In this document: positions 25,346 to 31,489 of the stretch, piece after piece | Layout of the letters: each line of letters begins with the position of its first letter | How positions within the stretch are numbered: position 1 is the stretch's first letter | DNA from: Burkholderiales bacterium 70-64 | GTDB lineage: Bacteria > Pseudomonadota > Gammaproteobacteria > Burkholderiales > Burkholderiaceae_E | Length of the DNA: 48,549 nt | Direction of reading: 5' to 3' | Assembly (NCBI GenBank): GCA_001898645.1 | Contig: MKUQ01000058.1 | Coordinates: forward strand, 1-48,549 | Notes under the pieces: generated by a model | What the model was told of the DNA's origin: nothing | What the model saw: the letters and a program-made list of their open reading frames with translations, nothing else | Database searches by the model: none | Program-made: the position numbers and the translations under genes

Positions 25346-25872
25346 CAGTCCACCCTGGGTCGCAGTTCGCCCAGCTCCTGCAGGTGCTCACGCACCGCCG
25401 CCTCCAGGGCGACGTGCATCGTGTGCGGATCGACATTGAGCTTGGCGGCCATCTGCGCGGAAACGCGCGCGGGCCAGTTCAGCCACGCATCGCGCTCGGA
25501 GCGCGCCAGCTTGAAAACGTGGGCGATGGCCTGCGGCCGATCCACCAACTCGCCCTTCAGCCGGGCCAGCCGCACCTTGTTGGTCTGCGCCTTGACCACC
25601 TCATTGACCGTGCGCGCCTGAAGCAAGGACGCGCCGCCAGCGGGTAAGGCCGCAGGCCCGTCGCCAGCGCCCTCCGGCACGGCGACCTTCGCGGCCTTGG
25701 CGCGCGTTCCGGCCTTGGGGGCATCGGAGTTACGCGCCCATTCGCGGTCAGCACGGTCGGCATCGATGGTGCCGTCTGCCTCCGGCGTGATCCGACCGGC
25801 GCGAATTGCCTTGTGAACAGCGGTGTCGGTCACACCCCGGTGACGGGCGTAAGCGCGAATCGAGATGCCCAT
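25345..25872 (-). CDS. Terminase small subunit-like protein
   Basis: This 175-residue protein begins with an HTH-like segment (MGISIRAYARHRGVTDTAVHKAIRAGRI) suited to recognising the packaging site, followed by a Lys/Ala-rich linker and a helical C-terminal oligomerisation region. The ATG at 25872 is preferred; an in-frame TTG at 25896 would add eight residues. Directly upstream of the large subunit, as in lambda Nu1/A. It is the first gene of the late minus-strand block and diverges from the plus-strand gene at 25990. Confidence 0.8.
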   Translation of the reverse strand: MGISIRAYARHRGVTDTAVHKAIRAGRITPEADGTIDADRADREWARNSDAPKAGTRAKAAKVAVPEGAGDGPAALPAGGASLLQARTVNEVVKAQTNKVRLARLKGELVDRPQAIAHVFKLARSERDAWLNWPARVSAQMAAKLNVDPHTMHVALEAAVREHLQELGELRPRVD

Positions 25873-25924
25873 TTTGAGAACCGGTTGCCCCTTCAATCAT
25901 TTGTTCGTCATTCCTTCGGATTCA

Positions 25925-25989
25925 GCTTGGCTTCCATCTGGAACAGCGCGTTCATACGTTCGTCATCAACCACATCGAAGGACACGGAA
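25925..25989 (+). promoter_or_regulatory. Repeated 5' leader element, copy 1
   Basis: GCTTGGCTTC (25925-25934), a 6-nt spacer and GAACAGCGCGTT (25941-25952) precede the DUF6900-type gene; CTT-to-ATG distance is 64 nt. The leader ends with ATCAACCAC and GAAGGA. The same element in the same geometry precedes the next two genes. It could act as a promoter-like operator or as an RNA leader; its function is unknown. Confidence 0.6.
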
Positions 25990-26187
25990 ATGAGCCAACT
26001 CGAAAACCTCCTCACCCAGATCGCCCAGCAGCACCTGCGGATCGAGACCCTGGAGACGCGCAAGTCGGACGGTCTCGACTTCCACGACGTGGCGGTCTGG
26101 TGCCTGCGCGACGCCCTCGAAGCCGCATTCAACGCGGGCGTCGAACAGGCCAGCAAGGCCAAGAAGTCGGACAAGGCCAACCACTGA
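25990..26187 (+). CDS. DUF6900-like small protein
   Basis: This 65-residue protein has the pattern TLETRKSDGLDFHDVAVWCLRDALEAAFNAG, as in DUF6900-type proteins of phages and plasmids, and a basic C-terminal tail. Function is unknown. It is the first of three plus-strand accessory genes each preceded by the same leader, and lies opposite in direction to the surrounding late genes. The start at 25990 follows a GAAGGA purine stretch. The stop reads TGATCA, as in the next gene. Confidence 0.65.
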   Translation: MSQLENLLTQIAQQHLRIETLETRKSDGLDFHDVAVWCLRDALEAAFNAGVEQASKAKKSDKANH

Positions 26188-26201
26188 TCAAGAAGCGTTG
26201 G

Positions 26202-26282
26202 AGCCAAGCACAAAGCGCTTGGCTTCACTCCCGAACAGCGCGTTCATCACGTCACCCCATCAACCACCCGAAGGAGAAGCAA
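26202..26282 (+). promoter_or_regulatory. Repeated 5' leader element, copy 2, with hairpin
   Basis: The copy comprises GCTTGGCTTC (26217-26226), a 6-nt spacer and GAACAGCGCGTT (26233-26244), with CTT-to-ATG distance 65 nt. Here an upstream arm AGCCAAGC (26202-26209) pairs with GCTTGGCT (26217-26224) across a 7-nt loop. ATCAACCACCCGAAGGAG follows, supplying the Shine-Dalgarno of the DUF3489 gene. Confidence 0.6.
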
Positions 26283-26798
26283 ATGACCACCACCCAACTG
26301 ACCCCGGCCCAGCACGCGATCCTGGCCTACGCCCTGGAACACACCGACGGCAAGATCGACTGGTTCCCCGACAACATCAAAGGCGGCGCACGCAAGAAGG
26401 TGCTCGACAGCCTGTTCAACCGCACCCTGATCACCTCCGACGGCACCCACTGGTTCGTCGCCGCCGAGGGCTACGACGCGATGGGGCGCGAGCGCCCCGC
26501 GCCTGCGCCTGTGGTCGCCGACCCTGAACTGGACGCAGCCGTGACGGCAGCTGAGGCCACGTGGGCGCAAGAAAAGGCGGATGCCAAACCCCGCACCCGT
26601 GAGAACAGCAAGCAGGCCACCGTGATCCAGATGCTGCAACGTCCCGAGGGCGCAACGGTGCAGCAGATCTGCGAGACCACCGGCTGGCAGGCACACACGG
26701 TGCGCGGCACCTTTGCCGGAGCCTTCAAGAAGAAACTCGGCCTGACCATCGTCTCGGACAAGCCGCAGGGCGGCGAGCGGATCTACCGAATCGCCTGA
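26283..26798 (+). CDS. DUF3489 domain protein
   Basis: This is a 171-residue protein. The C-terminal ~65 residues (SKQATVIQMLQRPEGATVQQI...TGWQAHTVRGTFAGAFKKKLG) match the DUF3489 winged-helix-like domain, found in phage and mobile-element proteins and likely to bind DNA. The N-terminal ~75 residues look like a second small helical domain (LTPAQHAILAYALEHTDGKI...ARKKVLDSLFNRTLI). A regulatory role in the phage is plausible but unproven. Strong SD GAAGGAG; stop is TGATCA. Confidence 0.8.
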   Translation: MTTTQLTPAQHAILAYALEHTDGKIDWFPDNIKGGARKKVLDSLFNRTLITSDGTHWFVAAEGYDAMGRERPAPAPVVADPELDAAVTAAEATWAQEKADAKPRTRENSKQATVIQMLQRPEGATVQQICETTGWQAHTVRGTFAGAFKKKLGLTIVSDKPQGGERIYRIA

Positions 26799-26816
26799 TC
26801 AGAAAGATCGAGTAAG

Positions 26817-26895
26817 AGGCCAAGCGGCGCTTGGCTTCTCAATCGAACAGCGCGTTACTACGGATGTCGCAACGATCAACCCCAAGGAGCCAGAG
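26817..26895 (+). promoter_or_regulatory. Repeated 5' leader element, copy 3, with hairpin
   Basis: GCTTGGCTTC (26829-26838), a 6-nt spacer and GAACAGCGCGTT (26845-26856) occur with CTT-to-ATG distance 66 nt. The upstream arm GCCAAGC (26819-26825) pairs with GCTTGGC (26829-26835) across a GGC loop. ATCAACCCCAAGGAG follows and provides the SD for the next gene. Confidence 0.6.
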
Positions 26896-27264
26896 ATGAA
26901 CACCAACCAGCAAATCCCCGCCACCCAGAACGATGCCTGGGGCTTTTGGGGCACGATGAACGAGCAGACCAGCGCAGCGTGGCCCCTTGCAATGACTGCC
27001 ATCTCGGACGCCACCAGCCAGCCCCTCGAATCGGTCCGGGTCTTCCTCGACAGCCGCCACGGACGCCACTTTGCGGACGACGTCCTGAACCAACTGCACG
27101 CGGGCCACGCCCTGGCCGACGCCATCAACGCGGCCACCCAACAATGGATGGGCTGGAAGATCGGACGCCAGACCAGCAAGGACTACGGCATCCCGCGCGG
27201 CCTGCCTTACCTGACGGGCTTTGTGATTCACTGCGAGATCACCGACGAGTCGCTGGCCGCCTGA
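26896..27264 (+). CDS. Hypothetical phage accessory protein, 122 aa
   Basis: No family recognised. The protein has a Trp-rich N-terminal part (NDAWGFWGTMNEQTSAAWPLA) and a helical centre, with no membrane segment. It is the third plus-strand gene behind a copy of the shared leader. Its last 37 bp overlap, tail to tail, the 3' end of the first methyltransferase gene. Downstream of its stop (TGATCATCGAACAGCGCG) the GAACAGCGCG core of the leader recurs inside the methyltransferase coding sequence. Confidence 0.6.
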   Translation: MNTNQQIPATQNDAWGFWGTMNEQTSAAWPLAMTAISDATSQPLESVRVFLDSRHGRHFADDVLNQLHAGHALADAINAATQQWMGWKIGRQTSKDYGIPRGLPYLTGFVIHCEITDESLAA

Positions 27265-28499
27265 TCATCGAACAGCGCGCCATCCGACTCACGGGTGGCT
27301 TGTTTTCCGGTCCAGTCCTGCCAGCGGCGCACGATCACGTCGACGTACTTGGGGTCGAGTTCGATCACCCGAGCCAATCGCCCAGACTTCTCGGCGGCGA
27401 TCAGCGTCGTGCCGGAGCCACCGAACGGATCGAGCACCACGTTGCCGGGGCGGCTCGAATTGCGGATCGCGCGCTCGACCAACTCGACCGGCTTCATCGT
27501 CGGGTGCAGGTCGTTCTTCTGCGGCTTCTTGATATTCCAGACGTCACCCTGATCGCGGTCGCCGCACCAGTGGCGTTGTGCGCCCTCGGGCCATCCGTAC
27601 AGGATCGGCTCGTACTGGCGCTGGTAGTCGGTCCGGCCCAGCGTGAAGGTGTTCTTGGCCCAGATGATGAACGTCGACCACTTGCCACCGGCGGCGCGGA
27701 ACGCAGCCTGCAACACATCCAGTTCGCTGGACGACATCGCCACGTAGATCCCGCCTCGGCAATGCGCGATGGTCGGTGTCAGCGCCGCCAGCAAAAAATC
27801 GTAGAAGCCTTCGCCCAAGTTGTCGTTCAGGATCGCGCGATCCTTGCCGCGCATCTTGTCCTTGGCGCTGTTGGCGTAGTTCACGTTGTACGGCGGATCG
27901 GTGAAGACCATGTCCACCGGCTCACCCTTGAGCAACTGCCGGTAGCTTTCGGCCACAGTGGAGTCACCGCACAGCAGGCGGTGACCGCCAAGCAGCCAGA
28001 CGTCACCCGGGCGCGAGATCGGCGTCTCGGACACTTCGGGCACGGCGTCGTCATCGGTTTCGCCTTCGCCATCCGGCTCACCGCCCGCCATCAATTCGGC
28101 CAGCGCATCGGCATCGAAGCCGGTCAGCGACACGTCGAAATCGTCGTCCTGCAGGGCGGTGATCTCGATTCGCAGCATCGCGTCATCCCACCCGGCGTTC
28201 TCGGCGATGCGGTTGTCCGCGATCACCAGGGCCCGGCGCTGCGTCGGGGTCAGGTGGTCGAGTACCACCACCGGCACCACCTCCAGCCCGAGTTTCTGTG
28301 CGGCAGCCAGCCGTCCGTGCCCGGCGACGATCACGCCGTCGCTACCGGCCAGGATCGGATTGGTGAAGCCGAACTCCGCAATCGAGGCTGCGATCTGCGC
28401 CACCTGATCATCCGAGTGGGTGCGGGCGTTGCGGGCGTAGGGAAGCAGTTTGGCAGTCGGCCACTGCTCGATCTTGTCGACAAACCAGGAAGCGCTCAT
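27228..28499 (-). CDS. ParB-domain DNA methyltransferase (DPPY type)
   Basis: This is a 423-residue fusion. Residues ~15-100 form a ParB/sulfiredoxin-like domain with the box VAGHGRL (58-64). Residues ~165-410 are a beta-class amino-methyltransferase with catalytic DPPY (201-204) and the SAM-binding motif DPFGGSGTT towards the C-terminus. DPPY favours N6-adenine methylation. Phages use such enzymes to modify their DNA against host restriction. The gene overlaps the second, paralogous methyltransferase by 4 bp (ATGA). No restriction endonuclease gene is adjacent, so it looks like an orphan modification enzyme. Confidence 0.88.
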   Translation of the reverse strand: MSASWFVDKIEQWPTAKLLPYARNARTHSDDQVAQIAASIAEFGFTNPILAGSDGVIVAGHGRLAAAQKLGLEVVPVVVLDHLTPTQRRALVIADNRIAENAGWDDAMLRIEITALQDDDFDVSLTGFDADALAELMAGGEPDGEGETDDDAVPEVSETPISRPGDVWLLGGHRLLCGDSTVAESYRQLLKGEPVDMVFTDPPYNVNYANSAKDKMRGKDRAILNDNLGEGFYDFLLAALTPTIAHCRGGIYVAMSSSELDVLQAAFRAAGGKWSTFIIWAKNTFTLGRTDYQRQYEPILYGWPEGAQRHWCGDRDQGDVWNIKKPQKNDLHPTMKPVELVERAIRNSSRPGNVVLDPFGGSGTTLIAAEKSGRLARVIELDPKYVDVIVRRWQDWTGKQATRESDGALFDDQAASDSSVISQ

Positions 28500-29905
28500 T
28501 GCGTGGCCTCCATGGTAGTCAGTCGTTCCTCGGCAACGACATCAAACGACTGGCCCGTGGCCAACAGCGTGACGGGAACGCCGGGGTGGTTCTGCTGGAA
28601 TCGTTTGATGGCAACGTCCACGTACTCGGGGGCGATCTCCACGGTGCGGCAGATGCGACCGGTGCGATCGGCCGCCAGCATCGTCGTGCCGCTGCCGCCG
28701 AAGGGTTCGAACACGATGTCGCCCGCGTTCGTGTAGGCCTCAATGACGAACTCGGGCAGCGCCACCGGGAACACGGCGGGGTGGTCAATGTCCTGCCCGA
28801 TCTTGCCCTTGTGGCGCATCACGCGAATCACCGAGTCGGGAATCCGGGTGTCCTGCGTCGGTTGGCCCTTGTGCGTCCAGCCGCCCACTTCGCCGTCCTT
28901 GCTGCGCATGGCCGTGGACGAGCCATCGGCGCGCAGGTGCGATTCCTGGCCCGCGTGCTTGCAGGGCACGATCTTGTTGGGCTTGCGGCTGGCGCGGTTG
29001 AAGTGGAAAACGAACTCGAAGCTCGGCGCGAAGCGTCCCGCCCAGTCGCCGGGCATCCCCGGCCCCTGATCCCAGACGTACCACGCGAAGCGCCGCCATC
29101 CTTGGTTGCGCATCCAGTCGAGCCACGCATCCCAATACGGAATGACTTCGTTGTCACGGTGAATCAACCCGAGGTTGACCAGCACCTGTCCGTCGTCGGC
29201 CATCGGCACCGTGGCGAACACGCCGCGCATCAGACCATCCCAATCCCCGATGCCGCCCGACGTGTAGTCACGCTGGTTGCCGTATGGCGGTGAGGTGAAG
29301 CACAGCCGCGCCGTGTCACGCTGCATCAGCGTGGCGACCACGCTTGGGTCGGTGGCGTCGCCGCAAATCAGGCGGTGCGAGCCGATGGCCCAGACATCGC
29401 CACTGCGGGACACCGGCACCACTGGGGCATCAGGCACCTCGTCGGCTGCGTCCGGTGCATCAGCATCCTCGTCCTGATCAGCATCGTCCGAGGCCACGTC
29501 GTCAGAAAGCAAGGCTTCGATCTCGGCGTCCTCGAAGCCGGTCAGCGCAAGGTCGTACCCGGCCTCGGACAGCTCGGCCATTTCCAGCGCCAGCATCTCC
29601 TCGTTCCAGCCTGCGTCGAGCGCGAGCCGGTTGTCAGAGATGACGTAGGCGCGCTTCTGCGTCGGCGACAGGTGGGCCAGTTCGATGACCGGCACCTGAT
29701 CCAGACCCAGCTTGCGCGCGGCGGCCAGACGACCGTGGCCCGCGATGATGCCGTTGTCGCCATCCACCAGCACCGGATTCGTCCAGCCGTACTCGACGAT
29801 GCTGGCGGCGATCTTGGCCACCTGCTCATCGGTGTGCGTGCGCGGATTGCGGGCGTAGGGGATCAGCGCCTCGACCTTGCGGTACTCGACGTTGAGTGTG
29901 TTCAA
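28496..29905 (-). CDS. ParB-domain DNA methyltransferase (SPPY type)
   Basis: This is a 469-residue paralogue of the downstream gene. The ParB-like domain contains IIAGHGRLAAARKLG (53-67), then an acidic low-complexity linker (about 130-160, Asp/Ala-rich), then the methyltransferase with SPPY (205-208) and EPFGGSGTT. SPPY favours N4-cytosine methylation, so the pair may modify two different bases. The start is taken as TTG at 29905, giving MNTLNVEYRKVEALIPYARN, because this aligns with the sister protein and GGGACG precedes it. An open frame continues upstream, but through a terminator-like hairpin. Confidence 0.85.
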   Translation of the reverse strand: MNTLNVEYRKVEALIPYARNPRTHTDEQVAKIAASIVEYGWTNPVLVDGDNGIIAGHGRLAAARKLGLDQVPVIELAHLSPTQKRAYVISDNRLALDAGWNEEMLALEMAELSEAGYDLALTGFEDAEIEALLSDDVASDDADQDEDADAPDAADEVPDAPVVPVSRSGDVWAIGSHRLICGDATDPSVVATLMQRDTARLCFTSPPYGNQRDYTSGGIGDWDGLMRGVFATVPMADDGQVLVNLGLIHRDNEVIPYWDAWLDWMRNQGWRRFAWYVWDQGPGMPGDWAGRFAPSFEFVFHFNRASRKPNKIVPCKHAGQESHLRADGSSTAMRSKDGEVGGWTHKGQPTQDTRIPDSVIRVMRHKGKIGQDIDHPAVFPVALPEFVIEAYTNAGDIVFEPFGGSGTTMLAADRTGRICRTVEIAPEYVDVAIKRFQQNHPGVPVTLLATGQSFDVVAEERLTTMEATQ

Positions 29906-29925
29906 AAGTGGCGTCCCAGAAAGAG

Positions 29926-29955
29926 AAAACCCGCCGACGGGAAACCGTGGGCGGG
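29926..29955 (-). terminator. Rho-independent-type terminator or attenuator ahead of the methyltransferase pair
   Basis: On the minus strand CCCGCC (arm at 29950-29955) and ACGG pair with CCGT and GGCGGG around a TTTC loop, followed by TTTTCTCTTT. It lies just upstream of the methyltransferase start, so it could stop transcription from the replication operon or attenuate methyltransferase expression. Together with the palindrome at 30001-30020 it occupies the 325-bp gene-free stretch 29906-30230; nothing else is recognised there. Confidence 0.6.
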
Positions 29956-30000
29956 CTCGTGATGTGTGCGGACTGGCGGGGCGGGTGCAAACTGCAAACC

Positions 30001-30020
30001 CTGCAAACCTTGGTTTGCAG
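30001..30020. repeat. Perfect 20-bp palindrome with adjacent TGCAAAC repeats
   Basis: CTGCAAACC is followed by TT-centred GGTTTGCAG, giving a perfect 9-bp dyad. Two further TGCAAAC copies lie directly to the left (29986-30000), so the segment holds three same-strand copies plus one inverted. Such an arrangement in an upstream region is typical of an operator for a dimeric regulator. It lies between the DUF6362-type gene and the methyltransferases. Confidence 0.6.
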
Positions 30021-30230
30021 TCGGACGCTAGGCGAATGCCGCGCTCGCGCCCCCCGCATAGCTGGGTGCCCAGGAAGGACCCGTGGATGGCTGGACGGCT
30101 TGCTTGACCGTCGCCGCTGTCCAGTCCAGACCTTAGCCGAGATACTACCCTCGGACCGGCGGATTTGTTGCACCTGTGCGCACGCCCGGTTTCGCATCCA
30201 ACCCCAAACCGCGAGCAACCGAGTGCGGCG

Positions 30231-30668
30231 TTAATCGGCGTTGCGCATGGCTTTGGGAGTGGTGCTTCGTCCTGCCGCTGCGCTGGCACCTTGTTGCGTG
30301 GTGTTTAGGTGGTTCGCGACAGTCTGCAACGCCCGCTGCCACCGCCGCCACGCCGTGGTCCGGTCGCAGCCGAAGCGGGCGCAGATGTCGCGCCAGCGGT
30401 GGCGCTCGGCGCGCATCCATACCAGGTGGCGTTCCTCTTCCTCCAGCCACAAGACCCAGCGCATGGTCTCGAGCATGCGCTCGATGGCCTCGGGGCTGGG
30501 CGGGAAGCGCCGGATCGAGGGTTCGGCCCCCAGCGTCTCCCAGGGCATGCGGCGGATCGCGGGCCAGGTGTTGAAGTAGCCCTGCACGCGCACGGGCGGC
30601 AGGCGGTGGGCGGTGATGGCCGCCTCCCGGAAGCGTTCGTCCACACGCTCGACGGTCCACTCAGCCAT
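30231..30668 (-). CDS. DUF6362-like protein
   Basis: This 145-residue protein matches DUF6362-type phage proteins: WTVERVDERFREAAITAHRLPPVRVQGYFNTWP and a C-terminal HTH-like RWRDICARFGCDRTTAWRRWQRAL. The latter suggests DNA binding, and such proteins are often encoded at the end of phage replication regions. The ATG at 30668 overlaps the preceding gene by 8 bp. The C-terminal tail is variable. Confidence 0.75.
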   Translation of the reverse strand: MAEWTVERVDERFREAAITAHRLPPVRVQGYFNTWPAIRRMPWETLGAEPSIRRFPPSPEAIERMLETMRWVLWLEEEERHLVWMRAERHRWRDICARFGCDRTTAWRRWQRALQTVANHLNTTQQGASAAAGRSTTPKAMRNAD

Positions 30669-30870
30669 GGCGCGCCTCCCGTGCACCGTAGAGCCGCTCG
30701 CCGATTCGGCGGATCAGCTCGCGCTCCGTCCAATCGAGCCGGTCGTCGTCGAGGCAGACGACGAGCAGGCGTTGCTCGCGCCAGCCGCGGCGCTTGACGG
30801 CCTCCACGTCCATCGGCTCGGGCTGCAGGCGCCCCAGCGGGCAGCGGTAGCGAGGAGTCGGGATGTCCAT
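30661..30870 (-). CDS. Small hypothetical phage protein, 69 aa
   Basis: The product begins MDIPTPRYRCPLGRLQPEPMD and is rich in Arg, Glu and Leu, with no recognised domain. It begins one base after the RuvC-like gene's stop and overlaps the DUF6362-type gene by 8 bp, so all three are co-translated. The start is the ATG at 30870 rather than an upstream GTG-type extension. Confidence 0.55.
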   Translation of the reverse strand: MDIPTPRYRCPLGRLQPEPMDVEAVKRRGWREQRLLVVCLDDDRLDWTERELIRRIGERLYGAREARHG

Positions 30871-30871
30871 C

Positions 30872-31348
30872 TCACGCCTCCTGCGCCGCGTCGTGATGCT
30901 GGATGGCCCAGTGCAGCAGAGCCAGGGCATCGGCTTCGTTGTCGTCGTTCGGGGCGTGGCCGCGCGATTGAACGGATGCGATCATCTCGTCCTTGCCCGC
31001 ATTGCCCTTGCCGGTCGCGTGCTTCTTGATCGTGCCGACCGGGACGCCTTGGTACGGGATGTTGTGATGCTCACACCACGCCGTCAGATGTCCCATGAAA
31101 CCGCCGTAGGCATGCGCGGCGTCCACGCCCGCGTGCCGTCGAACCTCCTCGAAGAACACCGCGTTGATGTGGCTGCTGGCGCTCAAGAGTTCGTTGAGCC
31201 AGCGTTTGAACCGCAGGAAGCGCATGCCGCCGCCTTCGAATCTCTGCGGCTTGAACTGCTCGGTGCCGCTGGTGATCGTGCCGTCCAGGTGTTGCAGTGC
31301 CCAGCCGGTGCGTGTGCCCAGATCGAGGGCGAGGATTGTCGTGTTCAT
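30872..31348 (-). CDS. RuvC-like Holliday-junction resolvase
   Basis: This 158-residue RNase H-fold nuclease has the N-terminal strand ILALDLGTRTGWAL with catalytic Asp9, FFEEV with Glu67, and the C-terminal DNEADALALLHW with Asp140; Lys108-Lys109 match the basic VGTIKKHATGKGNAGKDEM segment of phage RuvC proteins. It would resolve recombination or replication junctions before packaging. It is the first gene after the 100-bp inverted repeat downstream of the primase. Confidence 0.85.
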   Translation of the reverse strand: MNTTILALDLGTRTGWALQHLDGTITSGTEQFKPQRFEGGGMRFLRFKRWLNELLSASSHINAVFFEEVRRHAGVDAAHAYGGFMGHLTAWCEHHNIPYQGVPVGTIKKHATGKGNAGKDEMIASVQSRGHAPNDDNEADALALLHWAIQHHDAAQEA

Positions 31349-31382
31349 CGTCGATTGCTCCAGATTTCTGCTTATTCGGGGT

Positions 31383-31482
31383 GGGCGAGTGACGGATGCG
31401 ACGGGTTCTCGGGATAACTCTCTTCACGTGCGCGCACGCGTAGCGCGTCAATCAGTAAACCCGTCAAATCCGTCACTCGCCC
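31383..31482. repeat. 100-bp inverted repeat with TGACGG iteron-like units
   Basis: Arms GGGCGAGTGACGGAT (31383-31397) and its exact complement (31468-31482) are 15/15 matched. After a 2-nt mismatch, GACGGGTT (31400-31407) pairs with AACCCGTC (31458-31465). The 50-nt apex contains a further CGCGC/GCGCG stem and another TGACG copy. Units TGACGGATT, TGACGGGTT and TGACGCGCT are strung along the minus strand. It lies between the primase-helicase and ruvC genes. Possible roles are replication origin, primase-binding site or operator. Confidence 0.75.
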
Positions 31483-31489
31483 GGTCTTG

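Noticed and set aside
25908-26228. Minus-strand frame ending ...MNALFQMEAKLNPKE across the leader region
   Set aside because: The leader copies read on the minus strand all give NAL..xEAK-like peptides, but copy 3 has a stop and none has a plausible start or ribosome binding site; more likely a by-product of the repeated DNA.
26188-26285. Possible stop-codon readthrough: after the TGA of the 65-aa gene, about 32 in-frame codons run to an ATGA at the next start
   Set aside because: The equivalent interval after the DUF3489 gene is not in frame with the shared element, so the open stretch is probably chance; the leader interpretation explains the repeat better.
28496-30289. Longer 597-aa reading of the second methyltransferase
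   Set aside because: The extra N-terminal codons pass through a terminator hairpin and a palindrome and show no similarity to the sister enzyme, which aligns from MNTLNVEY.
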